A stretch of DNA of 64,000 nt from Apodemus sylvaticus (Eukaryota; Chordata; Mammalia; Rodentia; Muridae). The stretch's first letter is position 1. Each line of letters starts with the position of its first letter. Below, in pieces: positions 1 to 10,323 of this stretch. The notes beneath the pieces are model-generated. The model did no database searches, had not been told where the DNA came from, and was given only the letters and a program-made list of their open reading frames with translations. Position numbers and translations under genes: made by a program. The stretch is from contig NC_067495.1 in the NCBI RefSeq assembly GCF_947179515.1, forward strand, positions 84,802,160 to 84,866,159, read 5' to 3'.

Positions 1-360
1 ATGCATCTTTAGCATCATACTTATTTAGTTATCATCCAACGTGACGGGTTTCATTGTAGCCTTTTCATGTATATTTATATACATTACATGTGTTCTCTTT
101 CCCCATTTGCATTTTCCAGACCTCTTGTATTTCATGTCATATTTGAAAATGATATAAAAATTTAAATTAAAACATAAGTACATAATTTCTCATTTTCCTT
201 TCTTCTTTTTAATTCCCCCAACCATATACCCATATACACCCTCATTCTCTCTCAAATTCTTGTCCTTATTTTTTGTTCATATATATATACCTTGAAGAGT
301 CTTCTTAGTGTTATGTGCAGGTATATGTTTTTAAGGCTGACCATTTGGTATTAGATAATC
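1..360. repeat. Old interspersed repeat, left part of copy A (L1 3'-end-like)
   Basis: AT-rich sequence. Its last part, ending in TTGGTATTAGATAATC, matches a second copy at about 2200-2460 (TTGGTATTGGATAACC). The match resumes at 921, after the LTR at 361-920. From memory this resembles the 3' end of old rodent L1 families, but I cannot fix the subfamily or strand. No gene is visible here. Confidence 0.45.
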
Positions 361-920
361 TGTTGGGACCAAGCAAAATAAATGCATTTTGAGTATTACC
401 ATTTCATTTTCAAACTCCACTTAATCACAGGGAAAAAAGTCAAGGTCCCAGGCCCGAGGGGAGCTGAGGTCTTCCTAATAACTTAGCAGCTGCTAATATA
501 AGGAAATTGTTGTCTGAGTCTTGATATCTCGAGTACAGCCAGTAAGGGAACAGTTGTCTGAGTCCAGACATCTCAAGTACAAGTTATCCATCTTGCTGAA
601 AGGGTCAAATTAAGTTCATGAACCTAGGCCCAGCAACCTACTCCTATCCTGATTGGTGGAAACTCCCTTGTTAAATACCATATGTGAAAATATGATTGGA
701 CCATGATATCTGCCCCACTCCCCCAGGCTTTATGTGATTACCCTTTAAATATTCTGTACAAGCCCCCCCCCCCCCCAAGATCACAGTTCAGATCTGGAGT
801 CTGTTCTCTGTTCCTAAACTTTCAATTGAGGCTTTGTTACAATAAATTTTTGTCATCTGCATTGACCTGCTTTTCGAGTTATCTTGAGTTTATGTTAGAT
901 TTTTTAAAAATCCTACAACA
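361..920 (+). mobile_element. Solo LTR of an endogenous retrovirus, family not identified
   Basis: The segment begins TGTTGGGA and ends TCCTACAACA, the imperfect inverted ends of an LTR. A TATA-like TTTAAATAT lies near 745 and an AATAAA at 841-846, giving U3-R-U5 order on the plus strand. It contains a C homopolymer at about 762-776. The flanks rejoin into the old repeat seen intact near 2340-2370, which supplies the empty site. The target duplication is only about 3-4 bases (ATC/AATC), so the ERV class is unsure. The 75-codon open frame inside it is not a gene. Confidence 0.6.
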
Positions 921-1187
921 ATCCAGCTAAGCATATCATCAGTGGGACAAACTAATTCTCCCTTTTACATTCCTTATTTGCCTATAGTACTTTGCCTAGT
1001 TGTGGGGTCATGTGAGATTTCCCCCTTCTATATTAGCATGTTTAATAATGTTCTTGATTAGGAGTTGCCCAAACCCATTTGTATGTGTCCTAGTCTTACA
1101 CCCAAATAATTTCTTCTGTTGATTTCATACCACATGTATTCCATTAATCTCTCTTGCTTTCCTTATACCTAGAATAACCTACTTTAT
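921..1187. repeat. Old interspersed repeat, right part of copy A
   Basis: Continuation of the repeat at 1-360. The stretch with TTATTTGCCTATAGTACTTT (about 975-995) corresponds to TTATTGCCTATGGCTTTT at about 2411-2430 in copy B. No coding capacity is seen. Confidence 0.4.
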
Positions 1188-1199
1188 GAAAAGAAGATG
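1188..1199. repeat. Left target-site duplication of the L1 at 1200-2034
   Basis: GAAAAGAAGATG occurs here and again at 2035-2046. It flanks the L1 together with its extended tail, so the whole interval 1200-2034 inserted in a single event. Confidence 0.85.
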
Positions 1200-2034
1200 C
1201 CCTAAGATTTCATCTTACACCAGTCAGAATGGCTAAGATTAAAAATTCAGGAGACAGCAGGTGTTGGAGAGGGTGTGGAGAAAGAGGAACACTCCTCCAC
1301 TGCTGGTGGGGTTGCAAATTTGTACAACCACTCTGGAAATCAGTCTGGCGGTTCCTCCGAAAACTGGGCACCTTACTTCCAGAAGATCCTGCTATACCAC
1401 TCCTGGGCATATACCCAGAAGACTCCCCACCATGTAATAAGGATACATGTTCTACTATGTTCATAGCAGCCCTATTTGTAATTGCCAGATGCTGGAAAGA
1501 ACCCAGGTATCCCTCAACAGAAGAGTGGATGCAAAAAATGTGGTATATCTACACAATGGAGTATTATTCAGCCATTAGAAACAATGAATTCATGAAATTC
1601 TTAGGCAAATGGATGGAGCTAGAGAATATCATACTAAGTGAGGTAACCCAGACTCAAAAGGTGAATCATGGTATGCACTCACTAATAAGTGGATATTAAC
1701 CTAGAAAACTGGAATACCCAAAACATAATCCACACATCAAATGAGGTACAAGAAGAAAGGAGGAGTGGCCCCTGGTTCTGGAAAGACTCAGTGAAACAGT
1801 ATTCAGCAAAACCAGAACGGGGAAGTGGGAAGGGGTGGGTGGGAGGACAGGGGAAGAGAAGGGGGTTTGCGGGACTTTCGGGGAGTGGGGGGGCTAGAAA
1901 AGGGGAAATCATTTGAAATGTAAATAAATTATATCGAATAATAATAAAAAAATAAAAAATAAAAAAAAGGATGTACAACACTATGCCTAGCTACAAAAAA
2001 AAAAAAAGAAAGAAAAAGAAAAAGAAAGAAAAAA
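1200..2034 (+). mobile_element. Young 5'-truncated L1 with short 3' transduction
   Basis: The sequence is almost identical to 41518-42240 of the full-length L1 in this window. It carries the last part of ORF2 (open from 1229 to a stop at 1697-1699), including the cysteine knuckle Cys-X3-Cys-X7-His-X4-Cys and the terminal residues HSLISGY, followed by the 3' UTR. A first A-rich tail ends at 1968. It is followed by 26 bases unrelated to L1 (1969-1994) and a second A/G-rich tail (1995-2034). The 12-bp target duplication encloses both tails. The piece lacks a promoter and most of ORF2, so it cannot move by itself. Confidence 0.93.
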
Positions 2035-2046
2035 GAAAAGAAGATG

Positions 2047-2460
2047 GCAGATTTTAAAGGTGTTATTTTTTTCATTTTGTTAGCATTTAACATTATATAA
2101 AATATTGGATTTCATTATGGCATTGGATACATCTATATAATATATTGTGATGATCTTCATTCCCCTTCAGTAGTACTTTGTTCCTCACAATGTTCCCCTT
2201 CTACTTTCAAGCCCTCCTACTCACAAGGACTATATCTATTGTTTTCTCTTTTTAGTTATTAATGTTACATGCATAGAATCTTATAAATAAAGCATCTAAG
2301 TCCATTTATATTTGCACATAGGTATATATATATGGAGCAGATTATTGGTATTGGATAACCAGTTAGGTGGCTTATCGCTGTGGATACTGGATTCTTCCTC
2401 TCTCAGTAGTTATTTATTGCCTATGGCTTTTCATATTTGTCTTCTTTTACCAAAATGATA
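2047..2460. repeat. Old interspersed repeat, copy B (L1 3'-end-like)
   Basis: An uninterrupted second copy of the repeat at 1-360 and 921-1187, recognised by TTGGTATTGGATAACC near 2346-2361 and TTATTGCCTATGGC near 2411. It shows what copy A looked like before the LTR insertion. Family and strand are uncertain. Confidence 0.4.
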
Positions 2461-3440
2461 AATCACATTTTATTAAAGTATTGCAATGGATTACCTCAAT
2501 CCACTTTCCTGAAAACAACACTGAAGAAATTTCACTATATAATTTTCAAGGATGTTAATATTTGGTATTTTTTTGACCATGTCCTATTTTATGTACTTAC
2601 TAATTGTTATTTTGTTCATTTATTTATTTTGTTTGACTACTTTTGTCTTATAACATTATTATTTTTTTTGAAATTAAAATATAATTTCATTGTTTTCATC
2701 CCTCCTTTTCCTCCATCTACGCCTATCCATGTACTCCTTTCTCCCAATTTCTCTCAATTGTTTGGCATCTATAATCTTATTAGACCTCAGAAAATTTTAA
2801 AATAATTTTATTTCCTTTATTTATCTACTGTATTTTAGTGACTATGAACAACATGACATTTACCTCCAGAATGGCATCAAAATAGTTTATTTAACACGTT
2901 TGGTTGTATATTTAAAATCTACAAATTAGTCACAGTCTTTACAAAACAGAATGATATGTCATCCAAGATATTAATTATTATTAATATTAATCACTTGATA
3001 TTATTAATATAATATGATAACTTAATACATGAATATAACATAAAATATTAATGACTTATCAAATCTAGTATGTCAACACTATAAATATGCATTGCTCATT
3101 CAATACTACATATACATTGAGCATGCTAGCAATGAAAATGTTCCAGAAGCTCAAGATAATAGGCAAGCTTTCAGTCTGAATTTTCTGACAGCTATTCAAA
3201 AGAGAAAATTAGTTGCAAGGAGTTTCATAGTGGAAAATGGATGTTCTGGCACGTGTCTACTTGCAGAAATTTGTACAGAAATTTTCATTTGCAAGAACTA
3301 GTCACACAGATTCAGTCAACCATTAAGTGGCTGAAATATTGCAGATGATAGAGCTCTGGGAATACTTGAGGACACTGCTGGTAATAGCCACGGCAGAGAA
3401 TTCACAACGTACAGAACTGATAAATATCATAATAGAAAAT
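2461..3440. other. AT-rich stretch without recognisable feature
   Basis: Mostly AT-rich sequence with TAAT-rich runs near 2970-3060. The stretch at about 2660-2800 has the pyrimidine-rich look of an eroded L1 3' UTR, but I cannot place it. The open frames here (up to 122 codons) are low-complexity and have no family features. Confidence 0.4.
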
Positions 3441-3444
3441 GACC

Positions 3445-3545
3445 CATGAAGGTTTTGTCTCCTATTTTATGAAGGATAATGAAATCCAAGAAGTGAACTG
3501 ATGGCACAAAGATCACATAGTTATCAATCAATAAAACCTGGGAAA
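3445..3545 (+). repeat. Possible MIR SINE remnant
   Basis: The order TCCTATTTTATGAAGGATAA, then AAGTGAACTGATGGCACAAA, then GATCACATAGTTATC resembles the central core of the ancient MIR SINE (a tRNA-derived element of all mammals). The match is eroded and was made by eye. Confidence 0.35.
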
Positions 3546-5070
3546 AACTAAGATATCTATCCTAGAGCTGTATTCTCTCCAGTAATTTAGAATCAAAATG
3601 ACATATTAACTCTCAGCCAGCTTCAATGGTTTGTCAATTCTGCTAGAAAAAAAATCCAATGTAAACAGGCTGATTTACCTTTCCAGACATATGTTATTTC
3701 TTCCACCCAAAAATCTTTAACTGTTAAGTTTTTCTGTGTGAACATGTAAATCTCTTTAATCATACTGCTTTTCTTTTAATATCTACTAAGCTGCTAGCAA
3801 ATTTTTAATATCATAAAAATGATAATTAACTCTTTCTCCCTCCCACTGATGTAAAAATATTACATGATACTTAAAGGAAAGGTAATTCTCCATATGAATC
3901 CAGAGTTCCTATGGTGATGTGATGGGTGACTTTATTTTCTTTACTGAATAACAGGAGCTACAAAGGCAAAGGGTCACACTGTATGGATTAGGATGCAGGA
4001 AAAGCCAGTTAGGGATCACAAATAATAAGAGGAGAACTATTGGTTATGCAGTGGAGTAGTTTGTTTGATTGTGAATATCATCCTTGTGCATCACAGGTGT
4101 TATCACTTGGGACTGAAATAAATTCAAAGAAAATCTTTGTTTTAATTTGTCATTCATATGGAAAAAAACAAATGGTGGATTCTCCAGTGGTGCAAACAGT
4201 ACTTTTTTGAAGTATATCAGACATTCCCTTTCCAATATACTAGTGTAGAAGTTATGCAATGACTATGTCAGCAGAGTCTGAAGAAGTTAATGTTTAATGT
4301 ACCACCTACCTAGGGTGGCTTAGGCTTAACAGAAGCTAGCTCAATATGTTGTAGTGCTGGGCTTAGGAGTTTTTGTCCTTAGTGTATATCCTCCTTCTAT
4401 TACCTGACTATATGGAAGCAAAAGTTTAAAAAAAAAAAAAAAGAAACATAAAATAATGATGTGGTAAGGGGGAGCCAGAACATGGTAAACTCAGTAGCTT
4501 AATAGACAGGTTACTTTCCAGTCAAATCTATTTCCATGAAAAGCAGGCTTTACTTTTCTTTTCACTTTCTTTTCACTCCATCTCTATAAAGATAGGATGT
4601 TGCCTTGGGGTTCATAGGATTACAAATGATTCAGTATACTCAAAAGTACGTGAATGCTTAGCCTCTGTTGCAAACTTCAGCTGCTTATCACCATGGTAAC
4701 CTTATGCCATAGTCTTGGCATAAATGTCAAAAGGATAGGAAGACTGAGTTGGCCTTGCCTTTTCTGTTGTAATCAACCTTTCCACAGAAAGCTTCAGGAG
4801 ATTTCTTTGTGATGGATGGCATTTCTGTGAGAGTGGCTGCAACTGTGGAGGCAAATTGCCTCCCTACCTCAGGCTTTCATGATGAACTCTAGCAACTAGG
4901 CATAATTGGCATGGAAGTTCCAGGAATAATCCTGGCAAAGCCTTCTTTGTGATTTGTTTCACTTTTGTTTTCTTTGACATTTCTGAAGCTGTGCTTTCTT
5001 ACAGCTGAGTGGCCTGTGGCAGCTGGCTGCTAAGAGAAGTTTTCACTCATGTAGGGAATACATACATGCC
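3546..5070. other. Unique-looking sequence, no gene seen
   Basis: No exon-like frame, RNA gene or clear transposon was recognised. There is a short A-run near 4427-4442. The 71-codon minus-strand frame at 4044-4259 shows no domain features. Confidence 0.4.
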
Positions 5071-5074
5071 AAGA

Positions 5075-5165
5075 CAGAGACAGAGACATCCAGACAAACA
5101 GACACACACAGACAGACAGACACAGACAGATAGACAGACAGACACACACACACATATACATACAC
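5075..5165. repeat. GACA/CA-rich microsatellite
   Basis: Interrupted CAGA/GACA units grade into CA repeats and end in ACATATACATACACA. The three overlapping short open frames here are products of the repeat and are not genes. Confidence 0.85.
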
Positions 5166-5170
5166 AGTTG

Positions 5171-6092
5171 AGGGCATTGACTATCAGAGAAATAAAAATA
5201 AAATGTGAAAAAATGAAGTGACAAACACTGTTTACAGCTTGTCTTCTCATCTTATACAAACTAAAATGACTAGTGGGTATTATTTGCCAACTGACAAGAC
5301 AGGAAAAGGCCATCATAACTCAATCTCTCCATTGAAATAGTAAAAAAAAAAATATGGTTGATTTTAAATGTCTAAGGCTCAAACTATCACAATATGTAAA
5401 CTGTCTTATGAAAAGAGTATTCTCCTGGTGATAAATATTTTGAAAATTATCTGATTTTGCCTTACTGTTAGGACTTGGCTATTACTTCATGGATTGAGAA
5501 AACCTCAAAATCACACCCTGAATGTACCTTCTCAAGATACTGAATAAAATTAAATGAAATGTTTTTGTTTGTTTGTTTGTAGGCTGAATTCCAAATCTAT
5601 GTGAGGTCATGTAAAGTATATAAAACAATGAAGATTGTAAAGATGAGAATTTTGAAAGGGGGGTGATATTAGTCCTGATAATAATTGAAAAATATCTTGA
5701 GAACCATCATTTTCACAAAGCACAATAAAAATTCTACTATAACAAAGCACTACAGCTGAAGGTATTTATTCAATTTATGAACTCATTTGCATTAAATGTA
5801 CAGGAAATTTTCTGTGAAGGAGCTTCAGATGACCCATTTTCATCTCAATGGTGGCTGAAATAATGATGCAGGAAATATAGGAAGCAAGCAGAGCAGACAT
5901 TTCAGTTGAATGATTAGCATGGATACTATATTATATCTTGGTGCAAAAGAGCATTAACAATTTCTACTTCATTTTCATAGGTATAGGGAGGAAACTCAAA
6001 GTTATGATTAATATATTTTTGTCAGAATTTAATGTCTACACTGATAATAAAAATTATTAATATCATCAATAGTAACAAAATATATTATCACT
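5171..6092. other. AT-rich unique-looking sequence, no gene seen
   Basis: Contains a short TTTG run near 5563-5580 and ends directly at the truncated L1 that starts near 6093. I see no exon or RNA gene. Confidence 0.4.
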
Positions 6093-6740
6093 ACTCCACT
6101 GCTGGTTGGATTGCAAACTGGTACAACCACTCTGGAAATCAGTCTGGTGGTTCATCAGAAAACTGGACATGACACTTCCAGAGGATCCTGTTATACCACT
6201 CCTGGGCATATACCCAGAGGATTCTATGGCATGCAATAAGGACACATTCTCCACTATGTTCATAGCAGCCCTATTTATAATAGCCAGAAGCTGGAAAGTT
6301 CCCAGATGCCCCTCAATGGAGGAATGGATACAGAAAATGTGGTATGTTTATACAGTGGAATACTACTCAGCAATTAAAAAAAGGAATTCATGAAATTCTT
6401 AGGCAAATGGTTGGAACTGGAAAATATCATCCTAAGTGAGGTAACCTAATCACAAAAGAATACACATGAAATGCAGTCACTGATAAGTGAATATTAGCCC
6501 AGAAGCTCTGAATACCCAAGACACAATTCACATATCAAATGATTCCCAAGAAGAAGGAAGAAGAGGTTTCTGGAAAGGTCCTGTAAAGGCTCAATGCAGA
6601 GTGTAGGGGAATACCAGGACAGGGAAGTGGTAGGGGGTTGATTAGGGAACAGGTGGAGAGAAGAGAGCTTATGTGACTTATAGGGAGGGGGAACCAGGAA
6701 AGGGAAAATCATTTGGAAGGTAAAGAATATAGAAAAAGAG
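6093..6740 (+). mobile_element. 5'-truncated L1, ORF2 end and 3' UTR
   Basis: Starts at the segment coding for the ORF2 cysteine-knuckle region (6106-6393 is open in the ORF2 frame, ending in a frame break at a run of A). It continues through ATTAGCCCAGAAGCTCTGAA into the 3' UTR and ends with GGGAAAATCATTTGG and an A-rich tail. It is more diverged than the copy at 1200-2034, so it is older. Confidence 0.88.
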
Positions 6741-6741
6741 T

Positions 6742-7150
6742 AATGAAACTACCTAAAGTTAAGAATCAAATGGACCTAACAGATATCTCTAGACCATTTC
6801 ACGCAAACACAAAAGGATATATATACCTTTTACTTATAACCTCATGGGACTGTCTCCAAAAATTAACTATATAATCTGTCCCAAAGCAAACCTCAACATA
6901 TACAAGAAGATTGTATTTCATCTTATCACCATGGATTAAGGGTAGATTCAACAACATAAATGACAGAGGGCCTATGAATTCATGGAAAGTGACTCTCTAC
7001 TTAATGGCCACTGGGTAAAAGAAGAAAAAAAAGAAATTAAAGACTTCCCAGAATTCAATGAAAATAAAGACAAAACATACTGAGATTTATGGGACACAGT
7101 GAAAGCAGTGCTAAGAGGGAAACTCATAGAATTAATTGACTTCACGAAGA
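6742..7150 (+). mobile_element. L1 ORF2 fragment (endonuclease and linker region)
   Basis: Matches the ORF2 stretch found at about 38485-38880 in the full-length L1: the end of the endonuclease domain and the segment reading LWDTVKAVLRGKLI. A deletion near 6955 and several stops break it. It lies head-to-tail against the preceding L1 3' end. Confidence 0.75.
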
Positions 7151-8075
7151 AACTGGAGCCCTTCCTGGTTATAAAAGAGAGACAATTCAGGCTTCATGTT
7201 CACTACTACTATGAGTCTTTGAAGTGGAAACTTCTAGTTCTTTGGAAAGTCAGTTATGCCAAATGATGTTTTTCTGGGGCACACAGGGAAAAGTATGTCT
7301 TGCTAAATCAAACACATTTAAGACTGTTTTCCTGAAGCAGATACAAATGAAATGATGATTGGATATAACAAACTTGTGAAAGGACACTTCTTGATGAAGT
7401 ATGAATTTGACCCCACAATATTTGGAGATAGGCAGAGCTTGGATTTGGTTTGCTCCACCTTGCTATTCTTTAATAAAGAAAGGTATGTATTGGTTCACCT
7501 TGTATAACATTGCTGAGCTCAACTTGTGGTAATCAACATGCCAGTGAGAAAAACTCACCCAAGCACACTGCTTTTGAGGTTCCTGTGGCAGCTTGAGGCT
7601 TCTGTGGCCTTGCTTCAGACTGGTTGCCAAGCCTGATGGTTTCTTCAGGATTGAACTACAACTGCCTAATGTCTGCTTTCTGAAAGGGTTAAGCATAGCA
7701 GCCAGTGTCTGATATCTGTCTGACTAGAGGACTAGTCTGCAGTTGCTGAATTATATTTGGTTTTCCCTATGACACTGACCTGCTGCCAAAGAAGAAAAAG
7801 ATTGCCCCCAAGAATCTATTGCTTAACAGGTCCACTTTCCCCATATTCTAATGCCATTTCTCTTCCACTACCTCTGTGGGTGGTAGACTAAGAGAGCAGT
7901 TGAATGCTTATTAAAAGTAGGTTGCAAAAAATTTATGCCTACAAGTCTTCACAGCCACCCTAGTAAATTACTGTGATTTTCCATTGCATTAGGATTCTAC
8001 CTTGTTTCCAAAATGCCTGCTAATTACAGTACTCTCACCCTCAATTCCATACTCCAGATCCCTCTCTTTCTTATC
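7151..8075. other. Unidentified sequence, possibly an old repeat
   Basis: No L1 or SINE match is evident. The stretch at about 7600-7900 (with GACTAGAGGACTAGTCTGCA) has the look of a dispersed repeat or ERV internal sequence, but I cannot name it. The 77-codon minus-strand frame at 7463-7696 has no recognisable features. Confidence 0.3.
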
Positions 8076-8079
8076 TTCA

Positions 8080-8660
8080 CCATCTGCCAGTCTGTGAAAT
8101 CTATATCCTATTTGAGTGAGATACATGCACTTGTCCTTTAGCACTTCTTGTTATATAACCTCTCAGGGTCTGTGGATTGAAGCTTGATTATCCTTTACAC
8201 TACACCTAATTTCCACTTATAAGGGATTACACATGATGTTTGTCTTTCTGCATCTGGGATACTTCAGTCAGCATGATTTTTTTCTACTTCCATCTATTGC
8301 CTGCGAATGTTATTAAGTTATCATTTTTACACTTATATAATACTCCATTTTGGAAATATAACTCATTTTCTTTATCCACTCTTTAGTTGTGAGACAGCTA
8401 GGTTATATCAACATTCTGGCTATTATGATTAAAGATGCTATAAACATAATTGAACAAATATCTATGGACTAGGATGGAGTGTCATTTGTGTATATTCCTT
8501 GTTATGTGTCTTGGGGTAGATCAATTCCCAAATTTCTGAGAAACTGCCATATTAGTATTGATGTTCATTTCCCTGGTAGCTAAGAATGTTGAATAAGTCT
8601 AAATATTTCTCAGCCATTTAGTTTCTAGTGTTGAGAAGCCCTTTTTTATGTTTGTTCTCG
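8080..8660 (-). mobile_element. Old L1 remnant, ORF2 end and 3' UTR
   Basis: On the minus strand it matches the end of ORF2, with the landmark complement of CCACTTATAAGGGATTACAC near 8214 (the conserved end of ORF2) and of ATATAATACTCCATTTTGG near 8334. Many substitutions and no open frame indicate an old copy. Confidence 0.7.
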
Positions 8661-8724
8661 ATTTTTCTTCTTTACTTTTTTCTTTTCTTTCCCTTTTCCT
8701 TTTCTTTTCTTTCCTTTTTTTTAT

Positions 8725-8930
8725 TTGATATAGTCTTTATTTACATTTCTAGTGATTGTCCCTTTCCTGGATTCCCCCTCCGTGAAAGTCCCATAAGCCC
8801 TCTTCCCTGTTCCTCAATTCACCTCGTCCCACTTCCCTGTCCTGGTATTCCTCTAAGCTGGTGCATTGAGCCTTTCCAGGGCCAGGGGTCACTCCTTCCT
8901 TCTTCTTGGGCATCATTTGATATGTGAATT
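8725..8930 (-). mobile_element. Twin-primed L1, 3'-terminal segment in original orientation
   Basis: The last 200 bases of an L1 3' UTR on the minus strand. Its A-rich tail appears as T/C-rich sequence at 8690-8725 and its inner end is ATGTGAATT at 8922-8930. It abuts plus-strand ORF2 sequence at 8931. The nine bases at the inner end are repeated, inverted, at the outer end of the plus-strand segment (AATTCACAT at about 10155-10163). That is the expected structure of an inversion made by twin priming. Confidence 0.85.
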
Positions 8931-9415
8931 GAACTGGGGAAGACCCTTGAGGACATGGGCACAGGGGAAAGTTTCCTCCACAAAGCACGAATAGTTTATG
9001 CTCTATAATCAAAAATTGACAAATGGGACCTCATAAAACTACAAAGTTTCTGTAAGGTAAAGGACATTGTCAAAAGGACAAAATGGCAACAAACAGATTG
9101 TGAAAAGATCTTTACCAACACTACATCTGACAGAGGGCTTATATCCAAGATATACGAAGAAATCAAGATGGTAGACTAGGGGTACTAATATTCTCCCTTA
9201 CAAAAATGAGGTATAGAGCTAAACAAAGAATTTTCACCTGAGGAATATCTAATGGCTGAGAAGCACCTAAAGAAATGTTCAACATCCTTAGTCATCAGGG
9301 AAATGCAAATTAAAGCAACCCTGAGATTTCACCTCACACCAGTCAGAATGGCTAAGATCAAAACTCAAGAGAAAACAGGTACTGGCAAGGATATGGAGAA
9401 AGAGGAACACTCCTC
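8931..9415 (+). mobile_element. Twin-primed L1, inverted 5' segment (first part)
   Basis: Plus-strand ORF2 sequence beginning GAACTGGGGAAGACC. It corresponds to about 41128 onward in the full-length L1 and runs through the AATGGCTGAGAAGCAC region to the start of the cysteine-knuckle segment. The solo LTR at 9416-9719 interrupts it. Stops and frame breaks make it non-coding. Confidence 0.88.
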
Positions 9416-9719
9416 TGTAGGGAGCTGCTTGCCCATTAACTGTCGTTAAAGGTTAACAAGTCCTTATTTGGGTGGAGCCTGTTGAGTCTTGCGCCTTCCA
9501 TGTGGATACAGCCTATCAGCAATGTCCACGTGGCTAAGTCTGATTGGCTGGCTATTAGTATTTAAGGGCTGGGCTGATTCTCTCTGGGGTCAGAAGAAGA
9601 AGTACAGGGGAGAAGAAGAAGTACAGGGGAGAAGAAGAAGTACAGGGATCCTGAGTAAACTGCTTGAAGAAGATCTTCCTGTGTTGCGTCATTCCTTGCC
9701 GGCGAGGGTGGTCGCGACA
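9416..9719 (+). mobile_element. Solo LTR of an ERVK (IAP-like) element
   Basis: Starts TGTAGGGAGCTGC and ends GGTCGCGACA. CTCCTC lies on both sides (9410-9415 and 9720-9725), a six-base target duplication typical of class II ERVs. In order it shows an inverted CCAAT box (GATTGG, 9542-9547), a TATA-like TATTTAAG (9558-9565), three tandem 19-base purine-rich units (9592-9610, 9611-9629, 9630-9648), AGTAAA at about 9654 as a possible poly(A) signal, and a CpG-containing U5 end. This is the U3-R-U5 order on the plus strand. IAP-like is my reading of the ends and the variable purine/pyrimidine repeat. Confidence 0.88.
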
Positions 9720-9725
9720 CTCCTC

Positions 9726-10163
9726 CACCGCTGGTGGAGTTGCAAGATGATACTACCACTCTGGAAATCAGTCTGACTGTTCTTCAGAAAACTTGGAATG
9801 ATACTTCTAGAGGACCCTGCTATACCACTCCTGGGCATATACCCAGAGGATTCCCCAGCATGTAATAAGGATACATGCTCCACTATGTTCATAGCAGCCC
9901 TATTTATAATAGCCAGATGCTGGAGAGAACACAGATGTCCCTCAATGGAGGAATGGATACAGAAATTGTGGTTTATATACACAATGAAGTACTATTCAGC
10001 CATTAGAAAAAATGAATTCATGAAATTCTTAGACAAATGGAGGAAACGGGAGAACATCATCCTAAGTGAGGTAACCCAGTCTGAAATGAACACTCATGGT
10101 ATGCACTCTCTGATAAACAGATATTAGCCTAGAAGCTTGAAATACCCAAGACAAAATTCACAT
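9726..10163 (+). mobile_element. Twin-primed L1, inverted 5' segment (second part)
   Basis: Continues L1 ORF2 directly after the LTR's target duplication and is open at 9798-10127 to the ORF2 stop. The first 35 bases or so of the 3' UTR follow, ending AATTCACAT. The rest of the 3' UTR is found only on the minus strand at 8725-8930, so this segment and that one are parts of a single insertion. Confidence 0.88.
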
Positions 10164-10260
10164 TTCCTTTCCTTTCCTTTCCTTTCCTTTCCTTTCCTTT
10201 CCTTTCCTTTCCTTTCCTTTCCTTTCCTATCCCTCCTTTTCTTTTGTTTTCCTTTCTTTT
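10163..10260. repeat. TTTCC microsatellite
   Basis: About 13 TTTCC units, then irregular T/C-rich sequence. It sits between the twin-primed L1 and the 3' end of a minus-strand Lx-like L1, and probably grew from an L1 A-rich tail. Confidence 0.9.
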
Positions 10261-10261
10261 C

Positions 10262-10323
10262 TTTTCTTTTTGATATTTTTATTATATTTTCTTTTTTTAT
10301 ATATTAAATGGTATCCACTTTCC
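10262..10323 (-). mobile_element. 3' tail of an Lx-like L1 (outer element, left piece)
   Basis: AT-rich L1 3' terminus on the minus strand. The last 14 bases, GGTATCCACTTTCC (10310-10323), are duplicated with one mismatch at 14638-14651, where the same element continues. The L1 at 10324-14637 therefore landed inside it. Confidence 0.7.

Noticed and set aside
5009..5316. Overlapping frames rich in Cys/Val or Thr/Asp
   Set aside because: Products of the GACA/CA microsatellite.
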